The translations under genes and the position numbers were made by a program. The notes below the pieces were generated by a model. That model was not told the DNA's origin, made no database searches, and saw only the letters and a program-made list of their open reading frames with translations. Of a stretch of 64,000 nt of DNA, positions 43,901 to 52,450 are shown piece after piece; position 1 is the first letter of the stretch; the number at the start of each line of letters is the position of its first letter. The stretch spans positions 8,641,959 to 8,705,958 of the forward strand of contig OY987233.1 of assembly GCA_963920705.1 (NCBI GenBank). Direction: 5' to 3'. The stretch is from Odiellus spinosus (Eukaryota; Arthropoda; Arachnida; Opiliones; Phalangiidae).

Positions 43901-46900
43901 GAAGTCTTATCAAATTTTGTCAAAGTACCTTTGTCTGTATTAATTCGAATTCAGTGGACGGTGTAAACGCACTTTTATTTAGATTCTTCAATCCACCCAA
44001 GTTTTGCAGCAAGACTAAGCCTATACTGCCCGTTATACCTTTGCTTTTTGGACTAATTGATATATGGAAAACAGCTAAGCGCGTGTTGCCAACTCAAGCT
44101 GGTATTAAACGGTCACATTTCATTAAATTTTTGAGAAATTTCTTAAATATCTTCTAAACTATCTCGAATTTTTAATTGATTTTTCAGCTTCTTTATTAAT
44201 TAGATTCAGTTTAACAATATTATTATATTAAATTAAAATTTAAATGAATTATACGCTTCAATTCACTAAAAGATATCGCGGCATAAGGCCAAAATAGTTA
44301 GGGCATGGAAAAGGGGTATATATAGCTTTCGCTAACCTTTATTCACCGAGCGAGTAACCGAGAAGAGTTGGGGAAAACCCCCCCTTCTCAACGTCTAGAC
44401 GTTTATCGTAACCCTAGGCATTCGGTAACTTCACCACAAAGACCCGTAGAGGGAGGAGATGACTGAAGTGGAAGGTTGATGTGGACTATATTAGTGAGGG
44501 ACGCCTCGCTAATATGGCCCGCTGAGATCGGACACTAGAGGTTGGACCTTGGTGTGAGGATGGTCGGAGCTGATTATAACAGTGGGAGACGTCCCATTGC
44601 GTATAATCGCCTTCAACTGTCCAGCATCGAGGTTTGACCGTAAAGTGGATGGTGGCATGCGATAATATACAATTGGAGACGTCCTGTTGTATATAATTGC
44701 ACGACACCTGAAACTCATTGTGGTAATTCCCGTTAAACGGAATTGAACGATAAGCTGGTATGATAATGTCTCTAGACTTTTGGCTCCACGAGCTAGGTCA
44801 CGTGATTTCCGGTTACACAGGATATCCGCTTACACAGGAAGTGACAGACACACAGACACACAGATACGACCAGTGTAAAACCTCCCCCTGAACTAAAGTT
44901 CAGTCGGGGAGGTAAAAAGCGCAAATGAACACTGCGCAAATGAAAAAAGCGCAAGTGGAAACTGCGCAAGTGGAAACCTGCGGAAATGGAAAACTGCGCA
45001 AATGAAAAACTGCGCAAAAGGAAATGCGCTTATGGGAACTGCGCAATTGGAACCTTACCAAGTATTAGGCCTAAACCCAGTATGAAAATATTCATTATCA
45101 AATAATCTACGTCATATCGAAAAAAAACTCTGGTCAGTCCTCCTAAATCTGAACGCTTCTATTTCTGAACACTTTCAATTAAAAATGTAATGCACGCGTA
45201 ACTTATATTAAAATAATTATCAATAGTTACCTCCAAATGTTTGGCGCAGGCCTTAAACGTGTTGAAAAATATATTTTGTTAATAAATTTGCTTAATTATA
45301 TGTGGATGATATTCAATTATACCTCTTCTTTTGTAGCAGCTTCCTGAGAATGGAATTTGATACAAAAAAAATTGAATTATTATGTACTGATATTATGAGA
45401 GTTTAAATTATGTGGTTTAATTATATGGATCGGTTTTCAAATGATCAATAAGGTGCTAGTTTATCGGCAAGATATTTTTTATTATAGGCGTTCATTTGAT
45501 GGAATAAAGTGCACTGATTAATTAAGGGGGATTATTTGATTGACATCATTTCAATCTTAAAATCTAGTTAAATAAAAAAAACTAGAACCCGCCCTAATAT
45601 GGGGAGCCCGCCCTAATATGGGGAGCCCGCCCTAATATGGGGAGCCCGCCCTAATATGGGGAGCCCGCCCTAATATGGGGAGCCCGCCCTAATATGGGGA
45701 GCCCGCCCTAATATGGGGAACCCGCCCTAATATGGGGAACCCGCCCTAATATGGGGAACCCGCCCTAATATGGGGAACCCGCCCTTTTATGGGAAACCTG
45801 CCCTAATATGGTAAACCCGCATCTGCACTATTCCTTCTTACATACCAATTTCAGTTTACAGCATTCAGCTTCAAGGATTCTCAGTTCTTCGTGCGTCTAA
45901 AGACACAATAATTCGGGGTCACAATTGCTCTGGAAGATAACGATTGCTTTGACTTACTTTTGCGCAGTCGTCTACACCTTTTATCGCTATTCAGGTTTTA
46001 TCGGCAAGATATTTTTTGTTATAGACGTTCATTTGATGGAATAAAGTGCACTGATTAATTAAGGGGGATTATTTGATTGACATCATTTCAATCTTAAAAT
46101 CTAGTTAAATAAAAAAACTAGAACCCGCCCTAATATGGGGAGCCCGCCCTAATATGGGGAGCCCGCCCTAATATGGGGAGCCCGCCCTAATATGGGGAGC
46201 CCGCCCTAATATGGGGAGCCCGCCCTAATATGGGGAGCCCGCCCTAATATGGGGAGCCCGCCCTAATATGGGGAGCCCGCCCTAATATGGGGAGCCCGCC
46301 CTAATATGGGGAGCCCGCCCTAATATGGGGAACCCGCCCTAATATGGGGAACCCGCCCTAATATGGGGAACCCGCCCTAATATGGGGAACCCGCCCTAAT
46401 ATGGGGAACCCGCCCTAATATGGGGAACCCGCCCTTTTATGGGAAACCTGCCCTAATATGGTAAACCCGCATCTGCACTATTCCTTCTTACATACCAATT
46501 TCAGTTTACAGCATTCAGCTTCAAGGATTCTCAGTTCTTCGTGCGTCTAAAGACACAATAATTCGGGGTCACAATTGCTCTGGAAGATAACGATTGCTTT
46601 GACTTACTTTTGCGCAGTCGTCTACACCTTTTATCGCTATTCAGGTTTTATCGGCAAGATATTTTTTGTTATAGACGTTCATTTGATGGAATAAAGTGCA
46701 CTGATTAATTAAGGGGGATTATTTGATTGACATCATTTCAATCTTAAAATCTAGTTAAATAAAAAAACTAGAACCCGCCCTAATATGGGGAGCCCGCCCT
46801 AATATGGGGAGCCCGCCCTAATATGGGGAGCCCGCCCTAATATGGGGAGCCCGCCCTAATATGGGGAGCCCGCCCTAATATGGGGAGCCCGCCCTAATAT

Positions 46901-48067
46901 GGGGAGCCCGCCCTAATATGGGGAGCCCGCCCTAATATGGGGAGCCCGCCCTAATATGGGGAGCCCGCCCTAATATGGGGAACCCGCCCTAATATGGGGA
47001 ACCCGCCCTAATATGGGGAACCCGCCCTAATATGGGGAACCCGCCCTAATATGGGGAACCCGCCCTAATATGGGGAACCCGCCCTAATATGGGGAACCCG
47101 CCCTTTTATGGGAAACCTGCCCTAATATGGTAAACCCGCATCTGCACTATTCCTTCTTACATACCAATTTCAGTTTACAGCATTCAGCTTCAAGGATTCT
47201 CAGTTCTTCGTGCGTCTAAAGACACAATAATTCGGGGTCACAATTGCTCTGGAAGATAACGATTGCTTTGACTTACTTTTGCGCAGTCGTCTACACCTTT
47301 TATCGCTATTCAGGTTTTATCGGCAAGATATTTTTTGTTATAGACGTTCATTTGATGGAATAAAGTGCACTGATTAATTAAGGGGGATTATTTGATTGAC
47401 ATCATTTCAATCTTAAAATCTAGTTAAATAAAAAAACTAGAACCCGCCCTAATATGGGGAGCCCGCCCTAATATGGGGAGCCCGCCCTAATATGGGGAGC
47501 CCGCCCTAATATGGGGAGCCCGCCCTAATATGGGGAGCCCGCCCTAATATGGGGAACCCGCCCTAATATGGGGAACCCGCCCTAATATGGGGAACCCGCC
47601 CTAATATGGGGAACCCGCCCTTTTATGGGAAACCTGCCCTAATATGGTAAACCCGCATCTGTACTATTCCTTCTTACATACCAATTTCAGTTTACAGCAT
47701 TCAGCTTCAAGGATTCTCAGTTCTTCGTGCGTCTAAAGACACAATAATTCGGGGTCACAATTGCTCTGGAAGATAACGATTGCTTTGACTTACTTTTGCG
47801 CAGTCGTCTACACCTTTTATCGCTATTCAGGTTTTACAAAGAGGAAATGTTAAGATTTTGAATTAAAAATCAATTAAGTACATCATTCGCTTTAAACTTT
47901 ACGATTTTCGAGAAGTATATACCTGGAAGAGGTTGTGCGCAAATTGATTCCATCTCTTTCAGTACCTTTTCCGTACATTTTGATTCTCCAACGGCCGCGA
48001 CTTCTCCTATTTGTCCCGTTAGGAACGCCGTCACTACGAACGTTAAAACCAAGACGCGTTTCTCCAT
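34932..48067 (-). CDS. P6: microexon secreted cysteine-rich protein gene
   Basis: Largest member, 13.1 kb for 213 aa. Exons: 48067-47923, 47822-47794, 47732-47682, 45343-45323, 45251-45231, 41419-41387, 40383-40308, 37460-37408, 37302-37237, 36524-36504, 35189-35169, 35105-35067, 34997-34932. GT-AG throughout and open to TAA. Signal peptide MEKRVLVLTFVVTAFLTG, then CTEKVLKEMESIC; later exons AIKGVDDCAK, THEELRILEAECCKLKL, EAATKEE, ACAKHLE, GDEKHEKFQKD, SYTKEEMEQRLATIPCIV, VDADVKK, SCENLIK, CDEETVKPYKEFK and a Lys/Asn-rich end. Exons 2 and 3 exist in three further tandem copies inside intron 3 (45.8-47.3 kb), which allows alternative splicing. Intron 7 contains a palindromic Tc1/mariner-like element and intron 5 a 3.1-kb foldback insertion. 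TATAAATAAG lies upstream. Function unknown; presumed secreted. Confidence 0.75.
35368..35895. mobile_element. Foldback element with telomere-like repeats, P6 intron 10
   Basis: Starts GCTTCTCGACCATTGG, ends at GGTATATACC. Left part: tandem GAATCCCATTCGACC units; middle: about eleven CCTAA units (35610-35666), the insect telomere motif; right part: complementary GGGATTCGGTTCA and GGGAATTCGGTCC units. An inverted second copy is at 60361-60821 with only about four TTAGG units. Confidence 0.65.
35610..35666. repeat. Interstitial (CCTAA)n telomere-like run
   Basis: About eleven perfect CCTAA units, complementary to the TTAGG telomere repeat of most insects. It lies inside a foldback element, so it is not a chromosome end. 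Confidence 0.85.
36809..37193. mobile_element. MITE M4 copy in P6 intron 9
   Basis: TATCAAAAGTTTATAACTTT to AAACTTTTGACTATA; same intron and flanks as the P5 copy. The 84-codon ORF inside is not a gene. Confidence 0.7.
37706..38108. mobile_element. Internally deleted MITE M1 in P6 intron 7
   Basis: TAGAGCTTGGAATTCGTATA to TGATTCCGAGCTCTA, about 400 bp against about 560 in the copies at 869 and 18091; the deletion is in the right half. Confidence 0.65.
38559..39240 (-). pseudogene. Transposase fragment, left arm
   Basis: DDE-type transposase of the Tc1/mariner superfamily, catalytic part only. An open frame of 155 codons (39026-38559) reads DMWFMPDGTPPHFS, then PARSPDLNPCDFFLWGHLKD, the region of the second and third catalytic Asp; about 41 residues lie between DG and the Asp of NPCD, as in DD41D-type elements if that pairing is right. 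The frame is interrupted near 39030, and further upstream (towards 39240) sequence equivalent to TDEANF, the first Asp, is present. Its end is fused to foreign codons (VFLVNKHLASLIFR) by the deletion. Not functional alone. Confidence 0.7.
39240..39867 (+). pseudogene. Transposase fragment, right arm
   Basis: Mirror copy of the left-arm fragment. Successive frames read TDEANFSRDG and NMHNRHQWAQ (from about 39262), then RRDMWYAHDGAPPHFS (39428-39655), then, after a frameshift near 39615-39650, PARSPDLNPCDFFLWGHLKD through ADGMHFEQFL and a stop at 39867. All three expected catalytic Asp regions are present but in different frames, so the copy is dead. The C-terminus is probably the original one, since it is followed by normal element 3' sequence. 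Confidence 0.7.
41202..41351. repeat. Conserved intron-6 inverted repeat, P6 copy
   Basis: Arms GTGCTAGGAAGATTTAG (41202-41218) and TTAAATCTTCCTAGCAC (41335-41351), 116-bp spacing with the conserved CCCCCTTTGTGTGGGAG in the loop. Located between exon 6 and exon 7. Confidence 0.7.
42876..43151 (-). CDS. Orphan ORF inside the foldback insertion, doubtful
   Basis: A 91-codon open frame starting MSSPFEVNRAATRLSFITRK and rich in Arg, Lys and Ser. I recognise no domain. It is the longest non-repetitive frame within the insertion, but its length is within what chance allows, and neither splice sites nor a promoter tie it to other exons. Listed only because it is the best coding candidate of the element. 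Confidence 0.15.
   Translation of the reverse strand: MSSPFEVNRAATRLSFITRKRRPGYEELKHASSECFRTRHMRFLQSVKAQQFFIRPRYSKHKRSYSSININGMENSVFQYSRYFFYHRSGS
43469..44127. repeat. 165-bp direct repeat pair
   Basis: GTAAACGTACCTTTATTTAG through GGTCACATTTCATTAAAT occurs at 43469-43634 and again at 43962-44127 with few differences (for example CTTAGC against CTAAGC). The sequence between the copies repeats GTTTAACTA and CGAATTCA(A/G)TGGA motifs too, suggesting successive tandem duplication within the insertion. Confidence 0.7.
44316..44912. other. Hairpin-rich, possibly structured-RNA segment
   Basis: Starts with GGGTATATATAGC. Then: a stem GAGAAG/CTTCTC (44360-44389) with an inner GGGG/CCCC; a perfect palindrome AACGTCTAGACGTT (44390-44403); three hairpins at 44488-44515, 44572-44608 and 44662-44697, all with a GACG loop closed by (G)GGA/TCC or AGG/CCT; a small hairpin at 44725-44744; and a strong GC-rich hairpin at 44880-44912 (CCTCCCC...GGGGAGG). 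The stems differ in sequence yet stay paired. Could be a structured non-coding RNA or an element's untranslated region. Confidence 0.45.
45588..45835. repeat. 19-bp minisatellite block 1 in P6 intron 3
   Basis: About 12 units of CCCGCCCTAATATGGGGAG, the last few with GGGGAAC. Part of the four-block higher-order repeat 45462-47836. Confidence 0.95.
45846..45986 (-). other. Duplicate exon 3 and exon 2 of P6, copy a
   Basis: Exon 3 copy 45846-45896 and exon 2 copy 45958-45986, with the same sequence and the same splice sites as the exon pair at 47682-47822. Read after another exon 3, exon 2 would enter in the wrong phase and hit TAA at its second codon, whereas exon 3 (51 nt, phase 0-0) could be added in frame. 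Confidence 0.75.
46126..46470. repeat. 19-bp minisatellite block 2 in P6 intron 3
   Basis: About 18 units of CCCGCCCTAATATGGGGAG, changing to the GGGGAAC variant in the last third, as in the other blocks. Confidence 0.95.
46496..46636 (-). other. Duplicate exon 3 and exon 2 of P6, copy b
   Basis: Exon 3 copy 46496-46546 and exon 2 copy 46608-46636; splice signals intact and sequence identical to the other copies where compared. Confidence 0.75.
46776..47128. repeat. 19-bp minisatellite block 3 in P6 intron 3
   Basis: About 18-19 units, same order of GGGGAG and GGGGAAC variants as block 2. Confidence 0.95.
47165..47305 (-). other. Duplicate exon 3 and exon 2 of P6, copy c
   Basis: Exon 3 copy 47165-47215 and exon 2 copy 47277-47305, intact acceptors and donors. 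Confidence 0.75.
47441..47655. repeat. 19-bp minisatellite block 4 in P6 intron 3
   Basis: About 11 units; lies next to the exon 3/exon 2 pair used in the P6 model. Confidence 0.95.
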
Positions 48068-48111
48068 CGAACCTTGAATTAGAATAAAACGTTAGATCTG
48101 TTAGCGATTCT

Positions 48112-48121
48112 CTTATTTATA
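48112..48121 (-). promoter_or_regulatory. Putative TATA box of P6
   Basis: TATAAATAAG on the minus strand, about 45 bases before the P6 ATG; identical to the P3 motif. Confidence 0.4.
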
Positions 48122-48229
48122 CACATCAAGGTCGAGGAAATCTCTTCGTGGCAGAATTTGCGGCACCAAGTGGCACGGTTACCATAACAAAACTTTTTAA
48201 TTCTGTTTAATCAGTCCATGATTTTGCTA

Positions 48230-48520
48230 TTAGCTTAAAGTGAGGCTGTAACGGAGTTTTCATGAACTCCAAACTGGAATTGAGTACGATTTTCGTGAAA
48301 ATCGTTAAAAAACGATTCGAAATATATTTACAGACGATGTGGAAAAATTTATCGGAACAATAAAATAAATATTTTATATAATCGCTATATTTAGAAGAAT
48401 TTTAAACAAATATTTCCAGCAAAACTACGACATAACTATGGTCACGTGGCTTTGTAGAGCCAACCGTTGATTTACTCGCGTTATGGCACCAATATTACGG
48501 TTCTTTTCCTGAAAATACTT
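48230..48520. repeat. 5'-flank repeat upstream of P6
   Basis: AAAGTGAGGCTGTAACGG through the GTTAAAAAACGATTCG motif and TACGACATAACTATGGTCACG. Same module as upstream of P2-P5 and at 61240-61570. Confidence 0.5.
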
Positions 48521-49029
48521 AAATATTTTATAATTTTTCATTTTAATCACGTTCCAGAATCAAACTACTTTATTAACATTAATTTTTATATTTTATCATT
48601 TTAATTTTGAAGTTATTTTAGAAAACGCGTCTACCTAGATGAGGTATAAAATATTTGAATATCGCTTTTGAATATTATGAATATAAAAAATATGTATTTT
48701 CCAAAAGCCTTTAAAAAAAGTGGTAACAACCTCACTTTAGGTTTTTCAGCTGGTCCATTGAAAAATAAAACTTTAACCATTAGTTTTATTAATCGTAATT
48801 AACTTTGTTATTACGTCCGACTACATAGTTTCGAGTCAAATCTTTGATAGACTGGTTTAACTGGAACAATTACCAGTTTTACAGTAATTTACTTTTGTAG
48901 TTTGTACAGATGCTAAACTTAAAAATTGTAATGTGTAAACATAACGTTTTATATCGTATAAAAACCACCTTTACTCCAAATATTTAATTCTTTAGGTATG
49001 TCTGTCTGTCTGTTTGTATGGAATTATTA

Positions 49030-49380
49030 TCTTCGGATTAGAATGAAACGTTAGATCTATTAGCGTGTCTCTTAAACACATCGAAGACGAGGAAATCTCT
49101 TCCTGGTTGAATTTTCGGCACCAAGTGGCACGGTTACCATTACAAATTTTTAAACTCTGTTTATTCAGTCAATGATATTACTAAATTAGCTTAAAGTGAG
49201 GTTGTAACGGATGTTTCATGAAAATCGTTAAAAAAATGATTCGAAATACGTATAAATATGTCATAGAAAACGTTACATTGGCAGTAAAAATACATATTTT
49301 ATAATCGCCATCTTCGAAATTTTTAAAATAAATATATCCCGCAATATTACGTCATATGGTCGCCTGATTTCGCTATTGAA
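49030..49380 (-). promoter_or_regulatory. Orphan copy of the family promoter region
   Basis: Repeats the P-gene 5' flank (GTGCCACTTGGTGCC, CGAGGAAATCTC complement, TTTAAGAGACACG, ATAGATCTAACG) but is followed by unrelated sequence instead of an ATG exon. Likely left from a duplicated or deleted family member. Confidence 0.5.
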
Positions 49381-49392
49381 TAGAGCCTACAG

Positions 49393-49703
49393 GCAGGGCC
49401 AGATTAAGGGGGCAGAGGCGGCACTTGCCCCCGGGTTCTAGCCAAATGGGGCGCCCAAGAAATCTGGTGATATCAAAATCCGAGCGGTTATTTTATTAAA
49501 ATTTGGAAACATTAAAACTTGATGTTAGTTATTGAATTTGAAATGATTTCTGGGCGCGAAGCTATTGCATGAGGGGGCGCGATGAATTAAATAATTAAAG
49601 TCTTTTCCCCGAGTGAAGTCTTGATTAATGTTGGACTTTCAAATTAGGGGGCGCGTATAATTTTGGTCCCCGGGCGCCAAATCGCTTAATCCGGCCCTGC
49701 CTA
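49393..49703. mobile_element. CAGGGCC-ended MITE (M12)
   Basis: Inverted ends CAGGGCCAGATTAAGGGGGC and GCTTAATCCGGCCCTG, about 310 bp, flanked by CCTACAGG/CCTACAGT, an 8-bp target duplication with one mismatch. Typical of non-autonomous hAT-like elements. Confidence 0.65.
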
Positions 49704-50339
49704 CAGTTGATTCTCGCTTGTTCTGACTCGAGTGATATGGTTGCTTTCGTGAAACTACTTAATCCGGAACGTCAACCCAGAAGTATAAAATATTTGAATA
49801 TGGCTTTTTAATATTATGAAAATAAAAAATTGTATCTGTATTCCTAAGGCCTTTGAAAAAAGTGGTAACAAGCTCACTTTAATTAGGTTTTCAGCTATTC
49901 TATAGAAAAACCTTTAACCATTAGCTATATTATACCGTAATTAACTTAGTTATTACGTCAGAGTACTTACTTTCGAGTCAAATCTTTGATAGACTCGGAA
50001 CAATTACTAATGTTACAATATTTTACTTCTGTAGTTTGTACAGATGCTATACCTGAAATTTTATATTATATTCGTTTAAACTTTTTTTAATTCCAAATGT
50101 AAATGGAATGTGAAAACATATAACGTTTTATATCATATGAAAACCAACTTTATTTCAAATATTTAATTCTCTAGGTGTGTCTGTCTGTCTGTCTGTTTGT
50201 ATGGAACGCTAAAATGTACAACCAACGTTAGATACATTACGTTAAACTTCAATGCAAACTCTGCTTGAGTTTTAATCTCAAAACACGAGGCGAGATTTTA
50301 TTTCAAAAACACGCTCAAGAATAGAGTGACGCGCTTCAC

Positions 50340-50610
50340 TTCAATCGTCCATTAAGGGTAATTTAAAATCTTGATTAACTCCAATTTCAAACGCCAATTA
50401 AGCCTAATTTCAAACGTCGATTAAGCCCAACTTCAATCCTTGATTAAGCCTAATTTCAAACGTCGATTAAGCCCAACTTCAATCCTTGATTAAGCCCATT
50501 TTCAAACGTCTATTAAGACCATTTTCAAACGTCTATTAAGCCCATTTTCAAACGTCTTTTAGCCCATTTTCAAAGGTCGATTAAGATTAATTTCAAACGC
50601 CGGAAAAGCC
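50340..50610. repeat. Spacer minisatellite right of P6
   Basis: About 11 degenerate units of CGTCGATTAAGCCTAATTTC type, then sequence (GTTAAAAATACTGACATC, 50650-50760) matching the 3' flank of P5 and P6. This implies that another family gene once lay to the right; none is visible. Confidence 0.75.
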
Positions 50611-50764
50611 ACGTTTCCATTCTTTACCTGTATGTTGTGGTAAATAGCGTTAAAAATACTGACATCTCAAACTATTGCCCGAGAGCTTCAACATCGATTT
50701 CCGAATTTTTGGTATTTATGATGTTTGAAAAACCCTTGAAGATCTTTCATGATATAACCTAAAC

Positions 50765-51100
50765 CAGAAGCCGATGAAACCCTCCTTTGAAGTCTACTAC
50801 TCTAATGTTCCATATAGCGCTCCTCTCTGTATGGGTAAAATTCCCAATTTTACGAGATCGGAGGGGTCCTACTTCATACCCCCTGTCTACGGAAAAATGG
50901 AAATTCTCTCTCTCCATAAACGACGCACTTTTTTTGACGAACTCCAAGGCTGCTAGAGATATTCGCTCGACGAACTCACGCTCCGAAAATATCTACCGTT
51001 AGGAGGCGTACGAATCGCGCTTTTTGAAACTAACCCATACAGAGAGGGGTAGACAAGACCCGGGAGCAATAGACTTCAAAGGAGGTTTCATCGGCTTCTG
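50765..51100. mobile_element. MITE family M5
   Basis: CAGAAGCCGATGAAACCCTC to complement, 336 bp, perfect 7-bp target duplication CCTAAAC. It interrupts the remnant 3' flank at the right edge of the gene cluster. Confidence 0.8.
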
Positions 51101-51759
51101 CCTAAACAAATCAAGTTATTTAAGTAACTTCAACATATATTCCATCTGTTAAACCCGGTCATGGTTTTAAGGTATTACTTAGACATAAAAGGTATATAAA
51201 ACATCATTTAGAAAGAAGCCCATTCATAATAAAAGCGTGGAGGACTTCGGGTTGTCATATTATTAATCCATAAAAAGCCTCCGCAAACTCCGAAAAGGAT
51301 TACGAGCGTTGGAATATTTTTTTATTTATTTATATTGAGAACATCGCGCGACTTCTTAAGAAACTAGGCATTTCGTTTTGGAATAAAATTAAGATATGCT
51401 AGAAAATGGACAGCGGGAAAAGGTGGGGGTCTGTTTGTACTGCTGGTAATAGATTACACTACAAGATACTAAGATTTGGCCGTCGCGAATGTCCTTTTCG
51501 TTTCGCTACTATGCATACAGTGAAGTCCGTTCATAAAAATGCTCCGAATGCAGTCTTGTTCGAGCGTCTTTAATATCTTGTAAAAATGGATGAATTTAAA
51601 GTGATTCGGTTGCAGATTTCTCAACAAAATAAAATCTAGAAATATGTAGAAAGATTTGTAAATACACGCGAAGTTAGGTTATCCAAAAATAGATATTGTT
51701 TTTCCTATATATGACGTAGTTTATTTCTGGAAAATAATTAACGATAATTTTTACACGAA
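51101..51759. other. No gene seen
   Basis: AT-rich sequence without a supported exon, repeat array or inverted termini. No similarity to the P-family exons was found by eye. Confidence 0.4.
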
Positions 51760-52450
51760 AGGTAGTTGACTTGATCTGGATTAAGTACTTTTACGAAAAA
51801 GACCGCGCGAAAGCGACCTTATCACTTGTGCCAGAACGCGACGAGAATCAACTGTAGACTCAAAACAATATCGAAATCACGCGACCATAGTGATGACGTA
51901 GTATTGCGGGGAATTTTTATTTTAAAAATTTCGAAAATGGCGATTATAAAATATGTATTTTTATTGTCGCGGTAATTTTGATCTATGACATATGTATATA
52001 TATTTTGAATCGTTTTTTAACGAGCTTTCCGAAAACGCTACTCAATTTCTTTTTGGAGTTCATGAAAAATTCGTGGCAGCCTCGCGTTAAAGGGTATATT
52101 TCTATAGAGAAGCGGAGACATATCGTGCAAAAAATCGTTAATATAGGAATACACAAGTTTCAAAATCAAGGACTGAATAAACAAAAATATATTAAATAAA
52201 ATATTAATGGTAATTAACCTTGGCACTGAAAGGTACATTTCTATCTTAAAAAGATTGCCTCATTTTCATTCCACGTAAGATCGAACAATGATGTCACGAT
52301 TGTCACCATGGGTCCAAGGTTTTTGAAAATATGCAGTGAAAGCGACCTTATCACAGGTGCCAGAACGCGCGAGAATCAACTGTAGTCTCTATACAATAGC
52401 GAAATCAAGCGACCATAGTGATGACGTGGTATCGCGGGGAATTTTTATTT
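51760..52450. repeat. Inverted copies of the P-family 5'-flank repeat
   Basis: Read on the minus strand, about 52090-51760 matches the module upstream of the P genes (GTTCTGGCACAAGTGATAAGG, AAACGATTCAAAATATATAT, AAAGTACTTAATCC). A second partial copy is at 52330-52450. They are away from any P exon, which shows that the module is dispersed. Confidence 0.55.

Larger units (their letters stand above)
41911..45058. mobile_element. 3.1-kb foldback insertion in P6 intron 5
   Basis: Flanked by AAGTATTAGG on both sides (about 41901-41910 and 45059-45068), a likely 10-bp target duplication. The left end (41911-41985) and right end (44918-45058) are complementary tandem arrays around TTTTCCATTTGCGCAG. 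The interior has two CCTAACC-rich copies of GAGGGACAGGCTAG (41990-42095), a 65-bp direct repeat (42339-42470), a 165-bp direct repeat (43469-43634 and 43962-44127) and a hairpin-rich segment (44316-44912). No recognisable transposase or polymerase. Confidence 0.6.
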
